Shown here: piece after piece, positions 23,169 to 43,567 of the stretch
How positions within the stretch are numbered: position 1 is the stretch's first letter
How the letters are laid out: the number at the start of each line of letters is the position of its first letter
Source: Amaranthus tricolor
Taxonomy: Eukaryota > Streptophyta > Magnoliopsida > Caryophyllales > Amaranthaceae
Length of the DNA stretch: 64,000 nucleotides
Assembly: GCF_026212465.1 (NCBI RefSeq)
Contig: NC_080056.1
Coordinates: 18,982,736-19,046,735 of the forward strand
Direction of reading: 5' to 3'
Position numbers and translations under genes: made by a program
Notes under the pieces: generated by a model
Told to the model about the DNA's origin: nothing
Databases searched by the model: none
What the model saw: the letters and a program-made list of their open reading frames with translations, nothing else

Positions 23169-23473
23169 CACTAGTAAAAAAATCCTTATTTGTATATTGG
23201 TTTTAAGCTTATTTGTATCTTATATTGGGGGTTACTAATAAAAGGGTTACAAATAGCACATTGTTTGTATCTTTTGTAAATCAAAGATACAAATAACAGG
23301 TATTTGTATTTTCGGTTTGAAAGAAAAGATACAAATAATAGGTTATTTGTATCGTTTTTTTGAATCAAACGATATAAATAACTCATTATTTGTATATTTT
23401 GTTTCAAAGCAAAGATACAAATAATGGACTATTTGTATCATTTGCTTCAAACAAACAATACAAATAACCCTTT
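23169..23473 (+). mobile_element. One terminus of a CACTA (En/Spm) transposon with subterminal repeats
   Basis: The segment starts CACTAGTAAAAAAATCC. At least ten short subterminal motifs follow in both orientations, (T)TATTTGTATC and GATACAAATAA, spaced 20-40 bp apart as in CACTA elements. The opposite terminus was not found in the window, so the element is truncated or its other end has decayed. The palindrome at 23474 starts directly after it. Confidence 0.6.
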
Positions 23474-24833
<1,360 letters not shown>

Positions 24834-25104
24834 AAGTGTATTCAAGTGCATTCAAGCTTTGTAGATTAAAAGCCAACGAGAAGATTTAAGTGTTCGTACT
24901 TACAAAAGAAAGAGCAAAATCCAACCCTTTATTTCTAATGACCACATAAAATGTTCCATCGAAGAGGCAAGTCAAGCATGTCAGCAACTATAACCTTTAT
25001 TTCTAGCATTTGAGAAAAGAAAACATTAAAGCATATCAATAAACGAGTGCAATGTCAATCTCGAAATCTAAAAATGCTACAGAATTAAAACAATTGGAGG
25101 CTAA
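24834..25104. other. Unassigned sequence left of the CACTA insertion
   Basis: No family was recognised. A short open frame starting ATG at 25052 reads across the CACTA insertion site into 27412-27466 when the transposon is removed; see the findings. Confidence 0.3.
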
Positions 25105-27408
<2,304 letters not shown>

Positions 27409-27466
27409 TAAGCTCAAAGAGTTAGACCTCTTATCAAGGATTTTGGTGTCCAAGTTTTATTCTTGA

Positions 27467-28207
27467 GAATATAATTGCATTCCAAACCCATTTTGAAGCT
27501 CATGATACTGATATCATCTTGCAAGATGCAAGTCCCTACTCTACACCATTTTAAACAGAAAATTTATTTCACTACATAATATTTCTCAACAAGTTTTTCA
27601 ATCCAAAAATCCTCATGAACTAGTCCCCAGCTTTGAATTCAATATGTTCAAAGAAAACAAAGCAATTCAACCAGGTTTCAGTGAATTACCCTCACCTAGA
27701 CTTTTTTTCAATTTCAACCCATATACCCTTTTTATCATTTCCAGATTCAATCAAATCTTCCAAATCTCAAATTTTTATGTTTGTCGTAATCTTCTTGACA
27801 CATTTCATTTAACTTACATAAATAGAATTTCAGCCCAAATCTGTGTTACCTCGCACTGAATAAGTTGACAAAAATGCAATTGAAACCTTATTATCAAATA
27901 AAAGCTTAAAATACATTGAAAACAAACAAAATTGAAATTGAAAATAAATTAATTACCTCATTGAATGTAAATTACTGATCTTCAAAAAGTTGTGCGAATT
28001 AGGGCTGAAATAAGAGGAGAGCGAACAATTTTTTCTTTGTTCGCATGTTCGCAATGCCGGCAACAACAACAATATCCGGTGTAGAGGAAGCCGGTAGCAG
28101 CAGTCGCGGTGTGGTAGAGGCCTGCAGAAGCAACATCTATGTCGTCAATGGAAGTAAGCAATTGGCATAAGAAATTTGCAATGTTGAATGGAAGCAAGCA
28201 GCAGGTT
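27467..28207. other. Unassigned sequence right of the CACTA insertion
   Basis: No gene was recognised. A less AT-rich patch at about 27980-28190 has GCCGGCAACAACAAC-type repeats and open frames on both strands; it could be a first exon or a transposon leader but nothing identifies it. Confidence 0.3.
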
Positions 28208-28345
28208 TGTTAAGATGCTAGTTGCATTTTTCTCTAACTATAGACATGTCGCTTATGATACTATTCATGTACTATTTGCAACTATAGGAAAGGATAGTAT
28301 TGTTTCTTTCAATGCATTCACTGCCAATGCTATCTACTTTTAACA
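28208..28345 (-). repeat. 3' LTR of the truncated copia element
   Basis: 138 bp with inverted TGTTAA..TTAACA ends, adjacent on its inner side to a minus-strand AAGGGAGAG polypurine tract (28346-28354). No partner LTR in the window supports it, so the outer boundary rests on the terminal motif alone. Confidence 0.55.
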
Positions 28346-28399
28346 CTCTCCCTTAAATGCATTACATAAATACTAAAATTTTATTATAACATTTATAGC

Positions 28400-31395
28400 C
28401 CTAAATCTGCCTTGTTAAAAACCTTCATCAGAAAAAATCCAGTGGGATAAAGAAAAAACCTGATTAAAAGAAAATGAAGTACAGCGGGCATATTTCTCCC
28501 CCTGAAGCTAACATATGTCTTGAAATCGGCACATTCCAATCTTGCATACCAAATACTCAAATTTTCTTGACGGAAGTGACTTTGTGAACAAATCAGCGGA
28601 GTTTTCACAGGATTGAATTTCTTGGACTTTTATCTTTATATCTTTCTGCAAATCATATGCGAAGAATAATTTTGGTGACAAGTGTTTTGTTCTGTCTCCC
28701 CTGATTTTAACCTTTTCTAACTTGGTTGATACAGGCATCAATATCTTCATAGATTGTAGTAGGTGCCCTAGTTGTATCGTTTAAACCACAATCTTCTTGG
28801 AATTGGCCGATCATGGATCTCAACCATACACATTCTCGATTGGCTTCATATAAAGCTATAAGTTCTGCATGATTTGAGGATGTAGCCGTTAGAGTTTGTT
28901 TTGGTGATTTCCAAGATATTGCGATTCCTGCACATGTAAATACATATCCAGTTTGTGACTTAGCCATATGTGGGTTAGATAGATATCCTGCATCAGCATA
29001 TCCAGTAAGTATGGCATCATTCCTGACTAGAAAAATAATCCAAGGTCTATAGTTCCCTTTAGGTATCGAAATAGATGGTTTATCCCATCCTAATGTCTTT
29101 TTGTTGGTGCATTACTAAACGTAGCAAAAAAGTTTACATAAAATGCTATATCAGGTCTTATATTATTTGCTAAGTATATTAAAGCACCAATGGCACTCAA
29201 GTATGATACTTGAGGGCCTAAATTTTTTTTCATTTTCTTCTTGTGGACGGAATGGGTCATCCTTTATGTTTAATGATTGTATCACCATTGGGAAACTTAG
29301 TGGATGAGCCTTGTCCATGTAAAATCGTTTTAAAAATTTCTCAGTATAATTGCTCCGATGGACAAATATTTCACTTTACAAATGTTCAATTTGTAGTCCA
29401 AGGCAAAATTTAGTTTTTCCTTAATCCTTCATCTCAAATTCCCTCATCAAATATTGAGCTGTTATTTCAATTTTTTTTGGAGTTCCATTCAGATTTAAGT
29501 CATCTACATACACAGTAATTATTACAAAATCGGATTGAGATCGTTTGATGAATATACATGGACTAATTTGGTTGTTTTTGAATCCTGCTTTCATAAGGTA
29601 TTCACTCAAACGATTATACCACATTCATCTCAGATTGCTTTAATCCAAACAATGATCTTTTTAATTTTATGAAAAACATTTCTCTAGGTACATTCTTTAT
29701 TGGTAAGTTTAGTCCTTCAAGGACCTTTATATAGATGTTTTGTCAAGTAACCCATATAAATATGCAATTACGACATCTATCAATCTCATGTGTAGGCGTT
29801 GAGAAACTATTAAACTTACCAAAAATCTGAGTGTGGTTGCATCAACTATTGGGGAATATGTTTCTTCATGATCAATTCCTGGCATTTGAGAAAAACCTTG
29901 AGCTACAAGTCTTGCCTTGTATCTGAAAATTTCATTTTTCTCATTTCTTTTTCTTACAAGTACCCATTTGAAGCCTGCGGGTTTTATGCCTTTTGGAGTT
30001 TGTAAAATTGGCCCAAAGACTTCTCTTTTTTCTAACGATTTTAACTCTGTTTCAATTGCTTCTTTCCATCTTGACAAATCAGGTCTTTTTACACATTAAT
30101 TAATCGACATTGGCTCAAGATCATTTATTATATCAATAGCTATGGAATAAGCAAGAGACGCATTTGGAATAATCCTTTTCGATTCCATTGTTTCTTGGAG
30201 AAAATACAATTTTCTTGGTTTTAAATCTTTTGAACCAAGTGGCCTTCCATGTTTTCTTTGCACAACAATTTTATCAAGTTTTTTCCTTTTCATCAGGAAT
30301 TTCTATTAGGTTCATGACCTGCTACTAATTGCATTGGCAAATATTTATGATAAGTTGTAGGTCTTAGCCTAATCAATGATGTTGCATGTAATATTGCATA
30401 ACGCCAGGCCGATGATGGTAATTTTGATTTCATTAGAAATGTTCTTGCAATTAATTGCAATCTCTTAATTAATGATTCAGCAAGACCCTTTTGTGTGTGA
30501 ACATGTGGCACAGGGTGTTCTACTTTAATTCCAATTGACATGCAATAGTCATTAAAAGTTTTGAGATGTGAATTCACCAGCATTGTCCAATCTAATAACT
30601 TTTTACTGTATAATCAGGAAAATGATTTTTCAATTGGATGATTTGTGCAAGTAGTTTTGCAAATGCATTATTTCTACTTGATAGAAGGCTTACATGTGAC
30701 CATCTTGTGGAAGCATCTATTAAAACGATGAAGTACTTAAAAGGTCCACATGGTGGATTAATTGGTCCACATATATCTCCTTGAATTTTTTCAAGAAATA
30801 TAGGAGTTCAGTAACAATCATATTTACTGATGGTCTAGTAATAAATTTTCCAAGAGAACAAGAGAGGTGTACAAGAGCTCATTTGACTGGGGAATCTTAA
30901 TATTTCTTAGAGGATGTTCGACTAAATTTTCTATTATTTTATGCATCATCCCAGTGCCAGGATGACCTAAGCAGTCATGACATAGAGTGAATAGCTCTTT
31001 ATTGTCTAGTCTTATCATATTTATTTCATTCGGGCGTACATGAGTGAGATATAATCTCGATTAATATGCTGACATCCTTTCAAGGATAATTTTTGTGCCA
31101 TTACTTTCTATTATAAGGCATAAGAATTCTTTCTCATTTATAGTGTTGGTTTCCACATGATAACCATTTTGGCGTATTGCCTTGAAACTTATAAGGTTAC
31201 TTCGAGATTTACTCGAGTATAGTGCATCATTTATTACTAATTTTGTCCCCATAGAGAGTATGATGCATGCTTTTCCAGTGCCTTCAATTAATTTTGTTAT
31301 TCCTGATATGGTATTGACATTTGCATGAAGCAATTTTAAGTTTGAGAAATATTCACGATTTTTCAATATCGTATGTGTGCCTAAACCTTGATAAG
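28400..31395 (-). pseudogene. Decayed copia pol: protease region, integrase, reverse transcriptase, RNase H
   Basis: Fragments lie in order on the minus strand. A protease-proximal region (GIKLIEGTGKA-like, DALYSSKSRSNLISF) is at about 31395-31061. The integrase zinc-binding LCHDCLGHPG segment is near 30960, and the integrase C-terminal HTQKGLAESLIKRLQ segment near 30490. Reverse transcriptase starts with GFKWVLVRKRNEKNEI (about 29970) and has a VYVDDLNLNG catalytic box near 29510. RNase H ends with TSSNHAELIALYEA (about 28880) and CENSADLFTKSLP (about 28590). Frame changes and stops separate nearly every block. Non-functional. Confidence 0.8.
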
Positions 31396-31401
31396 AAAGT
31401 C

Positions 31402-31665
31402 TAATCCTCAAACACATCACAATTGACCTTGAAGTCTTCAAAATCACCTGAAATGACCATAAAACAACCCAAAGACAAGAACGAAGTAAAATCACCTCTA
31501 GCATGTTTACGACTCCATTTTAGTGTCAAGTCTAGCATTTTAGATTGATATTATGCACATTACACGTGATTTTACCTTGTTCTTGTCTTGGGGTTGTTTT
31601 ATGGTCATTTCAGGTGTTTTCGAAGACGTTAAGGTCAATTACGATATGTTTGAGGCTGACACTCG
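31402..31665. repeat. Inverted repeat, arms about 95 bp
   Basis: The left arm (31402-31497) and right arm (31567-31665) are complementary through words such as AATTGACCTT, TCAGGTG / CACCTGA, and CATAAAACAACCC(A/C)AAGACAAGAAC. The 70-bp spacer includes TGTTTACGACTCC. It sits exactly at the breakpoint of the truncated copia element. Confidence 0.65.
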
Positions 31666-33190
31666 TATTAAGTTTTAGACGTGCTTATTAGAGCATTAGC
31701 ACAGTTTTCGAGGATTCTCGAGAGCCAACCTATGTTAAGATAACTTCTTGATACATTTGGAGGACTCGTCGCTATATGCAACTATGTAGCAATGCCTTGA
31801 CGATGCTTACAAAGCCTCGAAGATGCAAACGAAGCCTTTAATCTGTAATCTAGTCAAATTTCACTGTTTTGAGCAAATGTAGAAGTGATTTGGTTGAGCC
31901 AGTGCCCATTCGGTCGAATACTTCATGTGTTCGGTCGAATAGATGAAGCAACTCAAGCACAAAGGTCTTGAAGCTGATGTTATAGCCGAATAAACAGCCA
32001 TGCAGGCGAATAACCCACGGTTCGGTCGAATGGCCTAAGGATTTAGCCAAATGGAAGATCATCTCTTAAGTCTTGGCTTCAAACTTGTTGGAATCGTCGA
32101 ATGAAACAGCATTCGGTTGAATGGGTGCTCATTCGAGCGAATGAGTATCCCATTCGGCCGAATGGGCCTACTACTGCGTGTAACTCATTTTCTTTGCAAG
32201 CGAAACACGAGGGCTATTTTATGGCTTCTCAAACCCCTTTTTCTTAGGCTATAAATACTCCTAATTTTTATATATCCCTTATGCCTACTATTAGTGCTTA
32301 ATGTGCCTCATCTTAGAACATCAACTCTTTATTGCTTTCATTTTCTTTATGCCCTATATTAGATTAAAGCTTTCCTTTAATGCTTTCTTTACATTCAAGC
32401 TCTTTAGTTTAAGCCTTTATTTCAAGAATTGTAATAGATTCAAGCTTTCTTCCATTCAAGCACTTTCATTTATGTAAGTTTTCATTCTTATATTGCTTTC
32501 ATGTAATTTATTTCTTTCACTTATTGCTTTGGTTGATTTCTTGTTTTCATTTATTGCTTTCTTGTTCCTCATTATTGTTATTTCTTTCTTTATTGCTTTC
32601 TCTATTGCTTCCTTATTCATTTACATTTAAGTTCTTCATGTTTTCATCTATTGTCTTGTTATTTGTTTTTACCTTAGTTGTTATTAATATGAGTCAGTAG
32701 TTTATTAAGAGTTTTGATTAGTGAAACCTTAGGATTGGTTTTGTTCTTCATTGTATAGGATTAGGGTTTGAGGTTAATGATGCTTGTTTGTTGATATTCG
32801 ATACGAATCTTGTCCTATCACTCCTTAGGAGACATAGGACGATTATAGGTCGTTTCGTATTATTTGTGGGGTCACCAACATCCTCTCGGTATCTTGAGTG
32901 TCATGATTGGTTATTGTTTGATTTACCTTGGCCTAGCTTATCTTTTGTATTAATTGACCTTCCTAGGGTGGACCAAGTATATCTCGGCTTGTCTTTTATT
33001 GCTTTTATCTTTTTCATTCTTGCTTTGTTATTATTGTTATTAGTTTAGTCCAACACCCAACCTTGCATATAAACTTTCCTACGTTAAGCTTAGAGTCTAA
33101 CATCTTTTGTTTTCGTGGTTCGATCCCCTACTCCCACTATACTTATGTAGTGTCTAGGGTGTTTGATTGATTGGTCTTTTAGCAAACGAC
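31505..33190. mobile_element. Probable diverged LTR of a large Ty3/gypsy element
   Basis: There is no coding sequence. Features typical of long plant gypsy LTRs are a possible TGTTTACGACTCC start, a long T/C-rich interior with TTGCTTTC repeats (32300-32640), and a terminal region with GTGGTTCGATCCCCTACTCCCACTATACTTATG (about 33116-33148). About six TTCGGTCGAAT-like palindromic words lie at 31905-32165. No matching second LTR, primer site or target duplication was found, so identity and limits are tentative. Confidence 0.35.
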
Positions 33191-33828
33191 ATGAAAAGTC
33201 GGTTATCAGTATGCTAAAAGTACGTCACGTGCCTGTCACGTGCCAATTGACAGTTTCGTCAAGTGGTAGTTTTTGCAAATAAAAATATCATATAAAGTAG
33301 TTTTTTTGCAAAAAAAAAATTAGATTGGATAATTTTCTTTGCAAAAGATGCTATATATTAGATATTTTTTTTGTAATTTTGCCTAATCTATTTTAATCCA
33401 TTTCATTCAATTTGCCATGTTTTATTTATTGGATATAACACTTTTACTTCTTATATTCTTTTTTTTTAAAAAAACTTTATTTTTTATAGTTTTTGTGTCA
33501 AAAATCAATAAGACGCTCTCCTTGCATCCTATTCATTTTTGATCAATTGTTATTTTGTTTTGTCCAACTTCTAATACATCATTTTTATTTATTGACTATG
33601 ATCACCATTTTTTTCATCTCATCAATACATTTTAACCCTTTTTTTAAATTTCAATTAAACAATTCATTATTTCTCTTCTTTAATTAAAAATATAAGTTTT
33701 TTAAATAAAATTTTATTTCTATTTTAATAAAAAATGAGGTGGTTTCTTTGTTAAAAAATTGAATAAAATTAAAGAAAAACAATCCCTCGGATTCGAAATA
33801 CAAAAGCCAGTGAGTTAAACAAATATCG
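33191..33828. other. AT-rich upstream region of the kinase gene
   Basis: No gene. The left part (33230-33370) contains TTTTTGCAAA words like the foldback family at 23544 and 46922, possibly an old fragment. Confidence 0.4.
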
Positions 33829-33833
33829 AACGG
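33829..33833 (+). promoter_or_regulatory. Distal AACGG Myb-type (MSA-like) core
   Basis: TCGAACGGCTCA lies 161 bp before the CDKB1 start codon. AACGG is the core of the mitosis-specific activator element bound by three-repeat Myb proteins in plant G2/M genes. Flanking bases match the longer consensus only partly. Confidence 0.35.
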
Positions 33834-33959
33834 CTCAAAACTGATAGAGAAAAAGGAGTGGTGATGTGGGAGAAATTCAAAATAAGAAAAGAGGCGCTCT
33901 CTTCCCTTACTTTACTTGGTGTATTCTTTCATTTCAATCTAGTTTAGGGTTAACGCCTT

Positions 33960-33964
33960 AACGG
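33960..33964 (+). promoter_or_regulatory. Proximal AACGG Myb-type (MSA-like) core
   Basis: CTTAACGGTTGA lies about 26-30 bp before the start codon, probably in the 5' leader. No TATA box is evident nearby. Being a second copy in 135 bp strengthens the case slightly. Confidence 0.35.
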
Positions 33965-33989
33965 TTGAAAAGAAATAGAAATTCCAGTA

Positions 33990-38796
<4,807 letters not shown>

Positions 38797-39947
38797 AAAT
38801 GTTTTAGGTTCAAGCCCTCCTGCTTCATTGTGTCATCTTCTTGGTGATACCACTATTTACTTGTGCTTCCTCTTAAAAGTATTTCTAGTGTTGGAGATAT
38901 TTCATCCTTTTCATATTTGATAACTTTGTGCAATTGTTGGCTTTTAAAGTAGCTTTAAAAATATATGTTGTATTTGATAATTATGAAAGGAAAGGAAGGG
39001 GAAGGGGAAGGGGAGGAAAAATTGTTGTATTATCCTTTCATATCCTTTTTTATATTGACCATGGTGCAAAACTTCGATCACAGCTGCGATCACGGCCACA
39101 TCACTGTCATGATTGTAGGTTGTGAGAACGAAAAAAATTCGGTTATTACGAAACGAGTCGCGATAATTATACATGATAATAATTTATTTTTTTACTTAAA
39201 ATATATTCTTTAAATGGTTTATTGTTAGTTAATTTTGAAATATTACACAATAATAAAATTTAAAATATTAAATAAAAAAGTAGTCAATTATACATGAAAT
39301 TCCTTTAATATTACGTAAGAAATACATTTACGTAGTCATATTACATTTGGAAACAATAAATATCTATCTATAATCTATCTATAACTATTATTAAAGTAAA
39401 ACACATTGACATTATCACTATTTAATATTGCTTATATGTTACAACCTCAATAATTATATTCCCTCCAAAACTCATCGATAATGTTATTGTTTTTATGATT
39501 AATATTTATATCTTTGACTTTATTACTTTCTAACTATGATAATAATATTATCTTTATTGATTGATTTTATACTTTTTAAGTCACATCATTTAATGTATTA
39601 GAAAACCATATAATTTATTTTATTTTTTTCAATTATTTATTAAATGAGTATTATTTAAGTGTATTGGATATTTTAAGTTGATTAAAAGATAATATACCTT
39701 TATGAGGATTTTTTTATTTATACGTTTGAAATTGTTTTCTTAAATTCAATGCATAAGTCTAATATGATTTAGGTTTTGACTACTTTTATGCAAGTGACTT
39801 ATATTTTTTATGATAAAAAATCAATTTTTTTTTAACTTTTATAAAGAAATTTTACATAAATATTTATGTTAAATCTATAATTAAATTTTCACAATCATCT
39901 GCGCGCACAATGCAAAGTATGATACAAATCAAACAATGTATAAAATG
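38797..39947. other. CDKB1 3' region and AT-rich intergenic DNA
   Basis: The 3' untranslated region of the kinase gene should lie in the first few hundred bases; no clear polyadenylation signal can be singled out in such AT-rich sequence. Nothing else recognised up to the hAT element. Confidence 0.4.
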
Positions 39948-39974
39948 TATACAACTAGGGCTGTAAATGTGGTC

Positions 39975-40330
39975 AGAAACCTGTTTTACCGACTTGTTAC
40001 CGACCGATACCGAACCCGTTTTTGACCGAATACAAGTGACCAGATACCGACCGCTACCGAACCCGAATGGTGACCGAAACCGTTTCCGACCTGTTTTACA
40101 CATACCGAAACCGACCGGTACCGAACCTGTTTTAAACCGAAAACCGTTTTCGACCTGTTTTTATCATACCGTGACCGACCGATACCGAACCTGTTTTCAG
40201 ACCGAAACCTGTTTTCGACCCGCTTAATACCCGTTTTTAACCGACCGTTTTTGACCGAATCTATATTGTACCGAACCTGTATTTTACCGAACCTGGAACC
40301 TGTTTTGTACCGAACCTGTTTTGGACCGAA
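39975..40330. repeat. Left subterminal repeat array of the hAT element
   Basis: About twenty degenerate copies of (T)GACCGA and ACCGAACCTGTTTT-type words, read on the plus strand. Such arrays are the usual binding sites for hAT transposases. Confidence 0.75.
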
Positions 40331-41443
40331 CTTATCTACATAATTCTTCTAAGTTGTCAAAATATAATAAAATTTTATATAAAATAATTAAATTAAACTT
40401 AATTATATTATTTCTATATGATAAAAATTAAATTAAATATAAATTTTTATAAAATAAATATATAAATTATAAGTTAATATATATTAACTCAGTAATTTAG
40501 TAAAGCCTTTTTCTTTTCTAAAAAATTAAGTATAAATTTTACAAAACTCAGAAATTGCAAAATTGCATAAACATAGTTCATACTTTGCAACCAATATAAT
40601 TACCAAGTTCAGGTTAATTTCCTGACTAATTAATACTGTATTAAAATCAACATATAACAATATAAACCAATACAAAATATTAACATATGAAATTGATAAA
40701 CCACTTTCATTTCATTTAATAGTTTAGACGAAATTTAAATGTAAATCGTACAATTCTACAATACCAATCACAATTCACAACTTGCTCGCAAATTTTAGAT
40801 ATTCGTTCACGTGTTGCATTAGGTTATAGCCTTTTAGATTTGAAATAATGTACTTGATAACATATCAACTTAATTTAATTTATATAAATATCATTTTACA
40901 GTCGTGCCAAATCAAGTTTGATTGAATAGGTCATTCATATGACTTTGCCAAATCAAGGATGTTTAGAATATGTTAGAAGCATGAATTTTCCAAGACAGTG
41001 TGCTGCTTCATCAACCATTATCACCCACCAAATATATCAATCAAAATTCACGCTGCACTGTACCTGTTACAGATATACGTGATGTAGCCGAGGTGCAGAA
41101 GCCATTTTCATATAGAATACACTGAAAACAGGGGTTACAATTCATCACAATGAAACCAAATAGAGAAACTTATACCTCATACAGATTTGTTTTCAAACTC
41201 CATAAATATAATCCATTGCATTACGAGTCTAGCAAATATTCTCATGAAACCCATAAAATAGGAACCAAAACCCACCACAAAAAGAAAATTAAGAGTTTGC
41301 AGAAGAAAAGTTAAAGTACGACAGTTTAGAGTTTATATCAAATAAATTACGAGAATTTTCTTATAGATTGATCACGACTTGGCTTAGTTCTGCGTGTGCT
41401 GTGTGGATGAGCCTGGATTTTAAAATGTACAGACTTGTGTGAC

Positions 41444-43567
41444 TCATTTCGGGCCAATGTCCTTGAGGGCACAAATCTGTTCTTCTCCTATTGCTGACAT
41501 CACAGAAACAATAATTTAAAGTTAACAGAAGTTCATTTTTAGAAGTTCATGTTTTTATAATATTAAAATAGGTAAAACGACATGATTTTTGAACCCATAG
41601 ATAACGATAATTTGGTAAAAAACCCAATTACAAGAAAAAAATCTTCATAGAGCACTACACTTACCTGAAGCATTATCATCATGATCAGTGTTATTTTCCT
41701 CAATAACACTTAATATCTCCTTCGCATTTTCCTCGGGTTCAAACCCAAATAGCCAATTTCGCGTTGTCACCAAAATTTCAACATTTTTTGGTAACAAAGA
41801 AGATCTCAATTTGTTAAGGATCCGACCACCAACACTAAAAGCAGATTCAGATGCAACAAAAGTAATTGGAATGGCTAGAATATCTCTAGCCATTAGTGCG
41901 AGTGTTGGATAAGAGGTAGACTGTCCCTTCCAATATTCAAGAACATCAAAACCATCATAATCAACAACAAGAGACATGGCCAAATAAGAGTCCACATCAC
42001 CTCTCGCCGTCCTAGATGCAGAAATACGAGGAAAATCATGACGTAACTTGCGCATTTGGAACGAACGAGGAGGACCAAGGTTTGACGGAGAGGGTGCAAC
42101 AGGAGCAGATTGAGTGGTATTCATATAACATTCATATAAAGCAACAAACGCAGCAAGCACATCATTTACCTTTTGTTCAACCGCAGTAGGTACATACAGC
42201 ATAGAATAATAATCACTAAGGAAAGTCATCTTAAAACGTGGATCAAGTAAAAAGGAAAAAGACAGAACCATAGAATGATCGGACCAATATTTATCAAACA
42301 TTTCCCACATAGGAGCAGCCATCTTTCTCACAGCATCACTAGGATCTTGGTGGGAATCAGTCAAAATCTTTTCAATACATATTATGCAAGAAAGGTACAA
42401 ATTTGCAGTGGGATATTTTGAACCAGAAAAAAGCTTGGTAATCTCATAGAATGGCTCAAGAAAATCACAAATATCTTGAAGTGTATCCCACTCATTCTCA
42501 GAAATAATATCAACATCAATATCCCTTTCACGAACAAGATATAAATCAATAGCATCCTTTACCTCAAGAGCCCTATGAATCATGTCATAAGTAGAGTTCC
42601 ATCTAGTGGAAACATCCAAAACTAATTTACCCTTTGATTGCAAACCTTTATCAATTTTAGCTTTCTCAAAATTTGTAAGTCGAAAATCAGAAGAATCAAC
42701 ATATATAACAACCGCACGTAACTTAGTCACGGAATTATCAACAAGTTTCAAACCCTTTTTAACAATAAGGTTCAAAATATGAGCACAACACCTTATATGA
42801 AAATACTTGCCATCTAAAGGGAGAGGAGAAGAGGAGTGCAAATCACGTTTTAGTTTTTCAACCATCCTATTATTAGAGGAAGCATTATCAAGTGTGATTG
42901 AAAAAACTTTTCTACCTATATTCCAGTCATTCAACAAACCTTTCACAAACATGAATATAGATTCACCATCGTGGGGTGGGGGAAAACGGCGAAAATTTAA
43001 CAAAAGGGAATGCAATTTATAATCATCATCGATGAAATGGGCAGTAAGGGCAAAATATGAACGCGAAGTACATGCTGTCCATCCATCACAAGTTAAGCAT
43101 ATACGACTCTTACAAGATTGCATATTGTCAAATACTAGTTTTTTGTACTTTTCATGTTCACCCATTACGCATTTAGTTATCGTATATCTAGACACATCTT
43201 TGACATTAGGATTTAACCAACGATGCAATTCTCTAGTTTTAATATGCTCTACCATACTCAAACAATATCCATGATATAATATCGAATCAGCAAACTTAAG
43301 CACGTAAGTATCATGATCATACACAACATTAGCGTTTGGGTTATTTTTTATGAACTCTTTATAACCTTTACAGCCCTCAGTATGACGTTTATAATTAGTT
43401 GTACCTGCACTACCTGGTGCTGCCGCCTCATAATCGCAGTATTTACACTTTACCGTCCGTACGTCATTGGGGTACGATACATGGTACTGATCCCAAACCG
43501 GTGACGTAATTTTTTTATGTTTAACAACTCTTCTTTGTTCGGGGACAGCCACAGCAGGGTCAGCCAT
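41444..43567 (-). CDS. hAT transposase with BED zinc finger, about 650 aa after splicing
   Basis: It cuts and pastes the surrounding element in the nucleus. The main exon is 43567-41665. Read through, it would stop at 41645, but a strong donor CAG/GTAAGT at 41664 and an acceptor GATGTCAG at 41494 join it to a short last exon (41493-41444), keeping frame to TGA. Domains: BED finger at about residues 15-70 (KCKYCDYEA then H/C ligands), RNase H-like core with LTCDGWT (first Asp, about 160) and SITLDNASSNN (second Asp, about 225), then the C-terminal dimerisation region with VDSYLA, LEYWKGQ and the SESAFSVGGRILNKLRSSL box carrying the catalytic Glu. Length is normal for the family and no stop or frameshift interrupts it. 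The TIRs and duplications show a transposon gene, not a domesticated one. Confidence 0.92.

Larger units (their letters stand above)
28208..31400 (-). mobile_element. Truncated Ty1/copia element, minus strand
   Basis: The 3' LTR (28208-28345), polypurine tract and a decayed pol reading right to left are present. The left (5') part is missing: recognisable copia sequence stops near 31395-31400, where an unrelated inverted repeat begins. No gag and no second LTR were found. Confidence 0.75.

Noticed and set aside
41444..43567. Domesticated hAT-derived host gene
   Set aside because: Intact inverted ends and a perfect 8-bp duplication surround it, so it is still part of a transposon.
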